Part shown: one piece after another, positions 45,530 through 53,209 of the stretch
Layout: every line of letters begins with the position of its first letter
How positions within the stretch are numbered: the first letter of the stretch is position 1
Assembly: GCF_022549675.1 (NCBI RefSeq)
Contig: NZ_JAKZGR010000002.1
Coordinates: forward strand, 347,978-411,977
Length of the DNA stretch: 64,000 bases
Source: Belliella kenyensis
GTDB taxonomy: Bacteria; Bacteroidota; Bacteroidia; Cytophagales; Cyclobacteriaceae
Reading direction: 5' to 3'
Notes under the pieces: model-generated
Seen by the model: the letters and a program-made list of their open reading frames with translations, nothing else
Told to the model about the DNA's origin: nothing
The model's database searches: none
Position numbers and translations under genes: made by a program

Positions 45530-45858
45530 GATGATTTGTTGATGCTTCTTAGTGATTTGAGGTAATTCCTATCTCTAATTTTCAAAGCCATGGGTATTTG
45601 CTTTGCAGCGAGTTGCTTCATCAAGCCATGTTGGCCAAAGGTTTTGTTGAGTTTAAAAACCTTTTGATAGATACCCATGATCAGGGCAATGCAAATCCCT
45701 GCATTGAGCAACATGGGTATGCCGATGAAATACAGACAGGTAAAAAGGGCAAGATCCAAGAGCAATCCAATGCCCAGGTATGCGACATACTGGGCTTGGA
45801 AGCCCTTGAACTCCAGTGGTCTATTTACGCCCTTAATGATTGGATATGACTTGCTCAT
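45526..45858 (-). CDS. traF: Conjugative transposon protein TraF (DUF4133)
   Basis: A 110-residue VirB3-like inner-membrane protein. The pattern YPIIKGVNRPLEFKGFQAQY is the DUF4133 signature, followed by two close membrane helices (VAYLGIGLLLDLALFTCLYF, IPMLLNAGICIALIMGI) and a basic tail. It lies three bases after traE and overlaps traG. Confidence 0.95.
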   Translation of the reverse strand: MSKSYPIIKGVNRPLEFKGFQAQYVAYLGIGLLLDLALFTCLYFIGIPMLLNAGICIALIMGIYQKVFKLNKTFGQHGLMKQLAAKQIPMALKIRDRNYLKSLRSINKSS

Positions 45859-45861
45859 GGC

Positions 45862-46197
45862 TTACCCGAAGAAGCTTGTCAAAACGGTGGCAACGATCAC
45901 CAGAAACACACAGCTACCAAACCAAGCAGCTGCAACCTTTCCAGTGTCAGGTTCCCCAGAATTCCATTTGTTGAATACTTTGACAGCACCAATCAATCCT
46001 ACGATTGCACCAATGGCATACATGAGGTTTACGCCAGATTGGAAGTAACTTCGAACTTGCTGGGTGGCCGCATTGATTCCAGAGTTACCATCCTGAGCCC
46101 ATAGGCCATAGGGAAAGAGCAAGCATGCCAAGGCCAAAAGCCCGATCAAGCCTTTAAATCGAATAGAACCAAAGCCTATTGTATTTTTTGTCTTCAT
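45862..46197 (-). CDS. traE: Conjugative transposon protein TraE (DUF4134)
   Basis: A 111-residue VirB2-like small membrane protein with a signal-like first helix (LIGLLALACLLFPYGLWAQ), the block SGINAATQQVRSYFQSGVNL, and two further helices (YAIGAIVGLIGAVKVF, VAAAWFGSCVFLVIVATVL). It probably forms the pilin-like part of the channel. It overlaps the upstream gene by four bases. Confidence 0.95.
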   Translation of the reverse strand: MKTKNTIGFGSIRFKGLIGLLALACLLFPYGLWAQDGNSGINAATQQVRSYFQSGVNLMYAIGAIVGLIGAVKVFNKWNSGEPDTGKVAAAWFGSCVFLVIVATVLTSFFG

Positions 46198-46568
46198 GAT
46201 ATGTTAGTTTGATTTTTGGTTTTCATGAGTTGTTGTCTATGGATTTTATCTTTCCATACTTGATCCAAATCCACTGCTTTTCTATAGGGTTCTTGCTTTA
46301 GCCACACCGTGTTGTCGAGGGCATTTGCTGCTTGCACCTTTTGGTCAGCACGAAGCTTTTCCACCAAAGCCAACCATTCCCGGTATTCCAAAAAGGCTTG
46401 GGTCAAGTTGTTTGAAGCAGCTCCTTTACTTCCAGCAAAATTCTTCCTCCAGATATGCATGGCTTCCGCTCGAAAACAAAGGGGAATCAAGATGATGTAA
46501 TAGCCAAGCGTCAGCAGCAAGATTAACAGATAAAGGTTATGGTAAGTCAAGAATTCCTTCATATCCAT
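46194..46568 (-). CDS. Single-pass membrane protein heading the tra operon
   Basis: From the Met at 46566-46568 the protein has about 124 residues; a frame open to 46667 adds a poorly supported leader. One membrane helix (LYLLILLLTLGYYIILIPLCF) is followed by a charged cytoplasmic tail. In related elements traA-D genes lie here, but this does not match any that I recognise. It overlaps traE by four bases and is the first gene of the run. Confidence 0.65.
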   Translation of the reverse strand: MDMKEFLTYHNLYLLILLLTLGYYIILIPLCFRAEAMHIWRKNFAGSKGAASNNLTQAFLEYREWLALVEKLRADQKVQAANALDNTVWLKQEPYRKAVDLDQVWKDKIHRQQLMKTKNQTNIS

Positions 46569-46811
46569 CGATTGATCATTTTGTAATCTAGGATTCAAAG
46601 ATTGGAAGGATAAAAATTTAATATTCACCTCTTTATCCCAAGTTGGTGAAAAAAAATATAGATACAAACATGTAAAAACGAGGCCTAAGCTTAAATACCC
46701 AAGGCTAAGAAAAAGTAAACCCCCAAACTATTGAACGAATAGGGTGGGGGAATACCAATTTAACCATAACAAAATCAAAAAAATGAAAATCAATTTATCG
46801 AGCTTAAGCCT

Positions 46812-47651
46812 TCAAAGCCCTTCACTTTCTTCCATCCATTGGATAAGCCTTTCTTGCATGGTATCCAGAAAGACAGTCCTGCTTTTTTTCCTAAACCTGA
46901 TCTCTTGAAAGGTCCTGTAATAGTCAGTAAGTTGTTTGTCGAAAAGCAGGCCAATGGTATTGGCTATTTCTTTGATATCAGCTGTACCATTGTTAAAGAC
47001 CCCTGAAGCTTTAAGGGCATAGATCAACTCAATCAACTGCACTTTGGGAGCAGTCCAACGAAGCTTCCTGCTGCGCTCACCGCCAAGTATTTCCTGTTTT
47101 TCCAATTCCTTGATTTCTACTTTAAGCAAGTCAATCAATTGAACCCAGGCATAGGCTTTACCCAACATATAGCTGTGGAGGGTATCGTATTTAGGGTTCA
47201 CCAAAAGAATATCCCTGTACGGCCGAAACTTGGACATGTCAGCATTGCGCAAGAAATAAATGTTATCCATGTTATTTTCTTGCAATAAGGCATATTGGTA
47301 AATGTCTCTTTTTTGATCCAGGGCCATAGAAAGCCGTCGGATTGCTTTGTTGTAGTGATGCTTGATGCTCTTTTTTCTTCCCACAGGCTTCTTAGATTCT
47401 ATAAAGAAGTACTCAGCATAAAAAATCGTTTTCTGAAGTAATTGTGGATTAATGTGTTTGAAGAACTCAATTTCTTCGGCTTCACTTTCAAAGGTGTACT
47501 TGTCAAGGTAATTCCTAAGCTTTACTACGGCCACCTCAGAAAGGTGAAAAGCTTGTTCCAACTGTTGCAATTTGTTGCCATCTTCAAAAGACAGCATGTC
47601 CAATTCTTTTTCTAGATTTTTAATCAAATCTTCTGTATACCCTCGTAACAT
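46812..47651 (-). CDS. rteC: RteC-family element regulator
   Basis: A 279-residue protein resembling RteC, which in CTnDOT activates excision and transfer genes. Matching features are the helical N-terminus, the segment EIEFFKHINPQLLQKTIFYA, the block NIYFLRNADMSKFRPYRDIL and a C-terminal HTH-like region (VQLIELIYALKASGVFNNGT, IKEIANTIGLLFDKQLTDYY). It lies 77 bases after the Crp-terpene synthase gene and 145 bases before the tra operon, on the same strand. It is a likely activator of that operon. Confidence 0.85.
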   Translation of the reverse strand: MLRGYTEDLIKNLEKELDMLSFEDGNKLQQLEQAFHLSEVAVVKLRNYLDKYTFESEAEEIEFFKHINPQLLQKTIFYAEYFFIESKKPVGRKKSIKHHYNKAIRRLSMALDQKRDIYQYALLQENNMDNIYFLRNADMSKFRPYRDILLVNPKYDTLHSYMLGKAYAWVQLIDLLKVEIKELEKQEILGGERSRKLRWTAPKVQLIELIYALKASGVFNNGTADIKEIANTIGLLFDKQLTDYYRTFQEIRFRKKSRTVFLDTMQERLIQWMEESEGL

Positions 47652-47728
47652 AATTGTAGATTTTAGTTCATAAATTCACTTTATATTTCACCTCATATCA
47701 AACCGATCAGTTCAACATGCCTTATTGT

Positions 47729-49312
47729 TTAATTCAATCGTTCTTGTAACAGTACTTGCTTGGCTTTTTCAGGCAAATATCTTTTGGTATCCTCTACAGA
47801 CCAGGTTAATGCACCACTGACCTGAAATTTCAAGTTTTTGATCAAGCTAAGCAATACCCTGTTCTCTGGCCGGTATTGCTCAAAGTAGCTACTCATTTTG
47901 ATTTCAAAGGTCTGAAGCACTTGGTTATGCCTTTGAAGCAGGCTGTCTATGGCCTGCGTTCTGGTATATTTTTGGTGATGCATCAGTAAGGCAACCCAAT
48001 TGTGAAAATCACTGATGGCATGTTCTTTTTGATAAGACAGGATATCATTGCTGATATAGATCATTTCAGCAGCCAACTTTCTAAGTACTGCTAGCTGTTT
48101 CCAAGCCTCTAGAAGCTTTTCTTGCTCACATTCCACTCCTAATGGAATTAATTCCAGGGCTAAGTTCCCACCAGAAAAGTAAGGCCGTTCCTTTAAGTAT
48201 TCATCTAAGTTGGGAATGATTTGGTAGGCTTTGTTTTTGGCTTCCCAGATGTTGCTTTCTATGTATTTCAGCAGCTGATCTATCAAAACGTCCTTGAATC
48301 CATATGCATGCAATTTTCCAAATTCCTCCCATAAGGAGATAAATGCTATTTGAAAGGGATTATAGTGCTCAGAATTATCCCAAGACTCTTCATGCATGAT
48401 GGCATTTACAAATCCATGTATGAAATTCCAAAACTTCAGTTTCTCCACTCCTTTAAGCTGATCGGTATAATCATCCATGAGGAAGAGCCAGGCAAATAAT
48501 TCCCCAATCCAGATGGCTTTATGCATTGGCGCCTCTGGATAAAGTCTCAATGCCAAATAGGTCATTTTATAGGTTCTGAACTTCTTGATATGAGCAGCAT
48601 TCACCAGCAGTTTATTCTCTTTGAGCCATTTGATTACCTTATTGGTGATGTATTCAGGCTCATGATGCAAAGCAGAATAAAAGGGATAGTTCAATATTTC
48701 TCCCATTTTCACCTTTGCCAATGGTGAATCTTTGATTTGGTACATGTATTTGTTGTACCTGCTTATCGTTCTTTTGTCCAACTGAAACAATTGAGCGAGC
48801 AAGTCATGGCTCAGCACATCATAGAAGCCTTTGAAGTATTTGTTGAGTAAAGCATAGGCATCCCGATAGTGTTTTTGAGAGATCATCAACCAGAGTTCAT
48901 CTGCCTCTTTGGCTTTCTGCAACAATACTTCCGACAGTTTTTCAAATGCTGGAATCTTTTGGAGAATTTGTTTTTCTTGTTGTCTGGATACTTTGACCAA
49001 TATGCTTTTTGATATGGTCTTCAATTCAAAATGACTGGGTCTTCCTGACTGATAGGCTAAGCGATCATAGACCACATGTCCTTCGAGAAACAACCTGCTT
49101 AACCTTCCTTCATGCTCAAATGCCAACAAACCAGTGAGTAGGTAATAGGCATTGTCTTCCAAGGTATGAGAAGGACGAACAAGTTGTTTTTTGTCAATAT
49201 GCAAAACCTCTAAATGTGTCAACAGTTGCTCATAAGCCTCTATTGGAACCTGATCCAATGGATCAAGCTTGGATTTTAATAGCCGAATAATATCTTTCTG
49301 TTTCATACGCAT
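47729..49312 (-). CDS. Crp/Fnr-like regulator fused to a class I terpene synthase
   Basis: A single 527-residue frame with two unrelated halves. Residues 1-190 look like a Bacteroidota Crp/Fnr-like protein: a cNMP-binding-type beta roll (YYLLTGLLAFEHEG, ending about residue 120), a long helix, and an HTH-like end (LLAQLFQLDKRTISRYNKYM). Residues about 205-527 are a class I terpene synthase: aspartate-rich D280-D281-x-x-D284 in FLMDDYTD, pyrophosphate-sensor R376, NSE triad N422-D-x-x-S426-x-x-K429-E430 (NDILSYQKE) and the pair R511-Y512. R376 lies exactly 46 residues before N422, as known for bacterial terpene synthases. It would cyclise a prenyl diphosphate in the cytoplasm; the product is unknown. 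All catalytic residues are present, so activity is expected. Confidence 0.9.
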   Translation of the reverse strand: MRMKQKDIIRLLKSKLDPLDQVPIEAYEQLLTHLEVLHIDKKQLVRPSHTLEDNAYYLLTGLLAFEHEGRLSRLFLEGHVVYDRLAYQSGRPSHFELKTISKSILVKVSRQQEKQILQKIPAFEKLSEVLLQKAKEADELWLMISQKHYRDAYALLNKYFKGFYDVLSHDLLAQLFQLDKRTISRYNKYMYQIKDSPLAKVKMGEILNYPFYSALHHEPEYITNKVIKWLKENKLLVNAAHIKKFRTYKMTYLALRLYPEAPMHKAIWIGELFAWLFLMDDYTDQLKGVEKLKFWNFIHGFVNAIMHEESWDNSEHYNPFQIAFISLWEEFGKLHAYGFKDVLIDQLLKYIESNIWEAKNKAYQIIPNLDEYLKERPYFSGGNLALELIPLGVECEQEKLLEAWKQLAVLRKLAAEMIYISNDILSYQKEHAISDFHNWVALLMHHQKYTRTQAIDSLLQRHNQVLQTFEIKMSSYFEQYRPENRVLLSLIKNLKFQVSGALTWSVEDTKRYLPEKAKQVLLQERLN

Positions 49313-49751
49313 CTTTTATGTTTTAACGGTTGTAAAAATCAGCAAACAAGCTTATAGACCTGATTATTAAGGTTATACAAATCAGGGTGGTTAAAAATAA
49401 ATTCTCAAATAAGTAGGATAATAAAAATCAAAAAATCAAGAAAACAATCCATTAATTACTGAATTAATAAAAAATATGGACATTTACCCTAATAAAAACT
49501 AATAAAAACACAATATCATATAGTTTTAGTGATATTAATGCAGTTTAAGAACTAAAATTAGCGCATTTAAATTCCCCATTTAATTTAGATATTGGATTAA
49601 AGACAAAAACATCTCAAAAATCAAAACAGGAGGTAACCTTCTTTACAGGTCAAATCCAACATATGTAGCTTTAACTTTATTCTATCAGATCATAATATTC
49701 AATCAAAAAGTAATCATACTTTCAGCTTGTGAAAAACAAGAAGTAAGGTTT
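49313..49751. other. AT-rich leader of the fusion gene
   Basis: These 439 bases hold no open frame of note. They are strongly AT-rich with many short A and T runs and must contain the promoter for the fusion gene, but no clear TTTG/TAnnTTTG pair stands out. Confidence 0.45.
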
Positions 49752-50366
49752 TCAAAAAGCCTCACCTTTTACTTTTACAATATTTGCAATACTGGTTTTA
49801 AAGATATAAGCTAAATCTTTGTTGGATAGGTAAGACAGTTCTTCACTATAATTTGATTTAAGTTTTCTCAAACCTTCATCAATAGGAAGCTCTTTCAGTT
49901 TACTCCACGATACTGAATCTTCATACATTAACCTATTGATTTTACTAGCCAATTCAAAAAACATAGGATGTTCTTGAAGTAAGGTGTTTTCTTTTTCTCT
50001 GGATAATTCAAAAGTACTCACATAAGTGATGGCTTTGATATATGATTGGGATTTCTTTTGATGGAAAAATGCATCCATGTCAGAGGCTATTTTTCCTGGG
50101 CCAAAAATTCTAACTCTATAATCTCTTCCAGAGGTTGCGGGCCATTGCTCAGCAACCCAGCCTTTATTCACGTAACGTGCATTTAGCTCATACTCTCCCA
50201 TACTCCTGATGATTTCACCTTTTTTATATATCCTTATGTTGATATAGGGGAGGAGTGATTCGTAGTCTTCCTCGTTCAGGCTTATCAGGTGATCAAAGTC
50301 CTTTTTCAATGTTTTTGTCCATTTAAATTTTCTCATGTGTGTACATATAAAATGGTTCAAGAGCAT
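49752..50366 (-). CDS. Crp/Fnr-like transcriptional regulator
   Basis: A 204-residue regulator; a start at the Met at 50334-50336 would give 194. The cNMP-binding-type roll spans about residues 40-125 (KKGEIIRSMGEYELNARYVN, RIFGPGKIASDMDAFFHQKK) and the C-terminal HTH is weak (YLSNKDLAYIFKTSIANIVK). The residues that bind cAMP in Crp are not conserved, so the ligand is unknown. It lies upstream of the Crp-terpene synthase on the same strand, and divergent from mauE across a gap with duplicated palindromes. Confidence 0.82.
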   Translation of the reverse strand: MLLNHFICTHMRKFKWTKTLKKDFDHLISLNEEDYESLLPYINIRIYKKGEIIRSMGEYELNARYVNKGWVAEQWPATSGRDYRVRIFGPGKIASDMDAFFHQKKSQSYIKAITYVSTFELSREKENTLLQEHPMFFELASKINRLMYEDSVSWSKLKELPIDEGLRKLKSNYSEELSYLSNKDLAYIFKTSIANIVKVKGEAF

Positions 50367-50450
50367 CTCTAAAATTCATAACCAGTCCTTATAACCAAGT
50401 TTTAAATTCAAATTGAATATTGGATTGTCCAAATAATCAGGCAATTAATT

Positions 50451-50503
50451 GCTATCATTTACCGAATAAACTTCCATTAATACCTTATTTGGAAAATGAT
50501 AGC
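50451..50503. promoter_or_regulatory. Long inverted repeat, copy 1, in the crp/mauE gap
   Basis: Arms of 19 bases at 50451-50469 and 50485-50503 are complementary at 17 positions (GCTATCATTT...AAATGATAGC outer ends), with a 15-base spacer. The core from TTTACCGAATAAACTTC to CTTATTTGG recurs at 50656. Between divergent genes this suggests an operator or a leader hairpin. Confidence 0.6.
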
Positions 50504-50655
50504 ATTCCTACTGATGATACGTTTCCAGAAAGTTGTCCTATAAATCACACACTTTTTTAAACCAAGATCAAAGCCATATAGCCAAAAAGGAATAAATCAT
50601 AGGTAATTTCTATATATACGAAAAAATCGGGGTAAAAGCAAGATTTTTCCTTGCG

Positions 50656-50698
50656 TTTACCAAATAAACTTCACGTTGAACTTATTTAGGAAATCATA
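50656..50698. promoter_or_regulatory. Long inverted repeat, copy 2
   Basis: TTTACCAAATAAACTTC followed by CTTATTTAGGAAATCATA repeats the order and most bases of the site at 50458-50501, 198 bases away, with a different spacer. It lies 115 bases before mauE. The rest of the 50367-50812 gap is AT-rich without other signals. Confidence 0.55.
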
Positions 50699-50812
50699 AA
50701 AATTAACCACAAGATAATTTTTCAGCCATTTCAATAACCCTTAAATTCAATCATTGACAAACAAAAAATCAGGTGAATTATCCAGTTAAATATTACATAA
50801 GATAGCATAAAA

Positions 50813-51247
50813 ATGTTTCGCTACGGATATTATATGGTCTTAAGAAAATGGATAGCCCATATCATCCTTTGGACACTTATAGTTATGTGGACTTACACTG
50901 GGGTAGGGAAGTTGGTGGCTTACCAGAACTTTCGGGGAGCAATCCTCAACCAGCCATTTCCCAATGCCATAGGAGCGTATGTCAGTATCATCGTTCCCTT
51001 ACTTGAAGTGCTGTTGGCCATTTTACTTATCAACTTAAAGACAAGAGTATTGGGTTTTATGGGATCGATAGCAATGATGAGTGCCTTTACTACTTATGTT
51101 GGACTGGTATGGGTAGAGGCATTTGAAAGGGTTCCGTGTGGTTGCGCTGGTATCCTTGAGTCTGTAGGCTGGGAAGTTCACTTCTATATTAACCTGAGTT
51201 TATTGCTACTAGCTATGATAGGGTTGCTGATAGCGAATGAAAAATGA
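50813..51247 (+). CDS. MauE/DoxX-like membrane protein
   Basis: A 144-residue inner-membrane protein with four helices (IILWTLIVMWTYTGVGKLVA, YVSIIVPLLEVLLAILLINL, GFMGSIAMMSAFTTYVGLVW, FYINLSLLLLAMIGLLIA). A conserved-looking FERVPCGCAGILE loop with a Cys-Gly-Cys pair sits before the last helix, as in MauE-type proteins linked to disulfide handling. It is followed 191 bases later by a small DUF6520-like exported peptide, and a TlpA-type thioredoxin is encoded in the convergent operon. A role in thiol redox at the membrane is inference. Confidence 0.82.
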   Translation: MFRYGYYMVLRKWIAHIILWTLIVMWTYTGVGKLVAYQNFRGAILNQPFPNAIGAYVSIIVPLLEVLLAILLINLKTRVLGFMGSIAMMSAFTTYVGLVWVEAFERVPCGCAGILESVGWEVHFYINLSLLLLAMIGLLIANEK

Positions 51248-51438
51248 AGAAAAAAAACTAAGAACAAAAATAGAAATATCATAAAGATACTGTTTGATTC
51301 TAAGGGGGTGATGAACTGTGTTTGGATCCACATCGCAACCTGGCAGCAGTAAGGGGAAAGCCGAAAACCCTTTTAAGAGTAGGCACTCTAACCACAAACG
51401 TTTTTACTGTCTTTTTTGATTGTCAAAAAAAGGAGAAC

Positions 51439-51738
51439 ATGATGAATACAATAAAAAACCGAGTACCCTTGTTAGTTTTTATACTAACCGTGTTTGCGGC
51501 ATTCGCATTTAATATGCCGAACAATTCACCATTTCAAAACGAATTCGGGTCTCCCGATGGTAGTGAGTGGTATGATGTTACTTCAGCTCAGCTTGGTCAA
51601 GACTACTTATGTGTAGAAGATGAAGAGGCTCAACATTGTACTTATGACCAACCTTCTTCCACGATGAGTAATCCAATCGGAGACATCGAGAGAAGATTTG
51701 TTTTGTTAAATGAAGATTTAGAACCAATTGAATTGTAG
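51439..51738 (+). CDS. Small exported DUF6520-like peptide
   Basis: An AGGAG-like ribosome site six bases before the ATG at 51439 selects a 99-residue product over a longer in-frame start at 51322. It has a signal peptide (NRVPLLVFILTVFAAFAFN) and a short acidic mature chain of about 75 residues holding only two cysteines, C-x8-C (LCVEDEEAQHC). Such small two-cysteine peptides are common next to MauE-like genes in Bacteroidota and are called DUF6520. Function is unknown; a disulfide-bonded secreted peptide is plausible. Confidence 0.72.
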   Translation: MMNTIKNRVPLLVFILTVFAAFAFNMPNNSPFQNEFGSPDGSEWYDVTSAQLGQDYLCVEDEEAQHCTYDQPSSTMSNPIGDIERRFVLLNEDLEPIEL

Positions 51739-51763
51739 TTTTTCATAATTTATTAGTTATGGT

Positions 51764-51792
51764 AAAGAGGCTGCAATTTTTGCAGCCTCTTT
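51764..51792. terminator. Bidirectional terminator
   Basis: AAAGAGGCTGCAA at 51764-51776 pairs perfectly with 51780-51792 across a three-base loop, followed by CTTTCTT on +. It separates the convergent DUF6520 and susD genes. Confidence 0.85.
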
Positions 51793-51797
51793 CTTTC

Positions 51798-53135
51798 TTA
51801 ATTGAATGCTTGTTCTCTCGGTGGGATTGGAAAAATGTATCTTGATGAATTTGGATCAAGGGTATATTCTACGCCATCAATTTCTCTTTTCAATATTTTT
51901 TGAAATCTTTCATCTAAATTTATCCTTCGAAGATCAGACCATCTCAAACCTCTAAATACCAATTCTTTTCTTCTTTCATCAATAATTTTCCCAAGCAAAA
52001 CATCTATTTCACTGGTTTCAAATACCTCGAATCCAGGTAAATGTCTTTTTATTAAAAGTGTGTTGAGATCAGTAATCGCTCCTTGCATATCTCCAAGTCT
52101 TGCCTTGCTTTCTGAGCTGATTAGGTAAATCTCGTTGAAAGCTAAACCACAGAAGGTCTCGAAATTACCTGCATAGCTTCCAGTGAAATTGATATTTCCA
52201 TTCGCACGAATGGTAAAAAAAAGGTCTTTTCTTAAATCATCAACTGCATAGGAGCCATAAAGCGTTGGTTCTATTAATGTAGTTGGGACAACATTTAAGG
52301 TGTATTGTAACATTACGGCGTGAAAGATTACCTCCTCATTAAATTGAGCAAAGGGATTAATTCGGTTTTCAATTTCATTATAATCCATTAAGCTATGAGG
52401 ATATTGTAAAGTTTGATCAGCGTAAAACAAAGCAAGCTCATATTCTTCCATGGATAAATAAATCCTTGCCAGCAATGATTTCACCATAAGTTTCGTAGGT
52501 CGTGTTCGGTACTGAGAGGTTTCTGGTAATAATTCCAATGCCATTGCTAAATCATCCATTATTTGCTCGTAGACTTCATTAACAGTGCCCATGGTGAAAG
52601 GAACTTCAATACCGGGTACCTGTTTCATAGGGATGCTATAATCCTCATTTGCACTTAATGGAGATGAATATGCAGGTAAAAAGACTTGTGATAAATTGTA
52701 ATATCCCCAAGCCCTAAAGAAGTAGGCTGCTCCTCTAATTGCAGCCTCTCTGGGAGCGTCCTTATCTTGAATTCTTTCAAGTTCATCCAAAACAACATTA
52801 GCATAAAAGACTTGCTTATAAGGCCAACTCCATTCCGAAACAGTTTCATCTGGACTGAAGGGGCTTTCTTGCCATAGATAAGCATTTCTTTGCCATTGAG
52901 GAGTATATACAGCAAGACCTGCCAAGGTTGTTACATAATCATCCGCACAAATTAAAGGAAGTGTAAGTCCTCTATTTAAATCTGCATGGTTATCTAAGAT
53001 TGCTTCTAGTGCATCTAAAGAATTAGGCACAACAATATCTTTTGTAGGCTTTTCATCCAGAAATCCTTCACATCCCATTAGGGATAAAATAAAGAATACT
53101 GATATAGCGAATATGATCTGATGATATTTTTTCAT
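51798..53135 (-). CDS. SusD/RagB-family outer-membrane lipoprotein
   Basis: A 445-residue surface lipoprotein. The signal ends with the lipobox SLMGC (Cys near residue 22), followed by EGFLDEKPTKDIVVPNSLDA, the typical SusD start. TPR-like helices follow (YFFRAWGYYNLSQVF, VKSLLARIYLSMEEYELALF) and the C-terminal RRKELVFRGLRWSDLRRINL with FPIPPREQAFN is diagnostic. It captures ligand for the upstream SusC-like porin. Ligand may be a glycan or peptide; no glycosidase adjoins, so this is not a classical polysaccharide locus. Confidence 0.93.
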   Translation of the reverse strand: MKKYHQIIFAISVFFILSLMGCEGFLDEKPTKDIVVPNSLDALEAILDNHADLNRGLTLPLICADDYVTTLAGLAVYTPQWQRNAYLWQESPFSPDETVSEWSWPYKQVFYANVVLDELERIQDKDAPREAAIRGAAYFFRAWGYYNLSQVFLPAYSSPLSANEDYSIPMKQVPGIEVPFTMGTVNEVYEQIMDDLAMALELLPETSQYRTRPTKLMVKSLLARIYLSMEEYELALFYADQTLQYPHSLMDYNEIENRINPFAQFNEEVIFHAVMLQYTLNVVPTTLIEPTLYGSYAVDDLRKDLFFTIRANGNINFTGSYAGNFETFCGLAFNEIYLISSESKARLGDMQGAITDLNTLLIKRHLPGFEVFETSEIDVLLGKIIDERRKELVFRGLRWSDLRRINLDERFQKILKREIDGVEYTLDPNSSRYIFPIPPREQAFN

Positions 53136-53209
53136 TGCATAAATTATTTAATTATGAAGTATAGATTTAAGCTTATCGCTGAATACAAGTTTCGTATGCT
53201 GAGAGTCAT

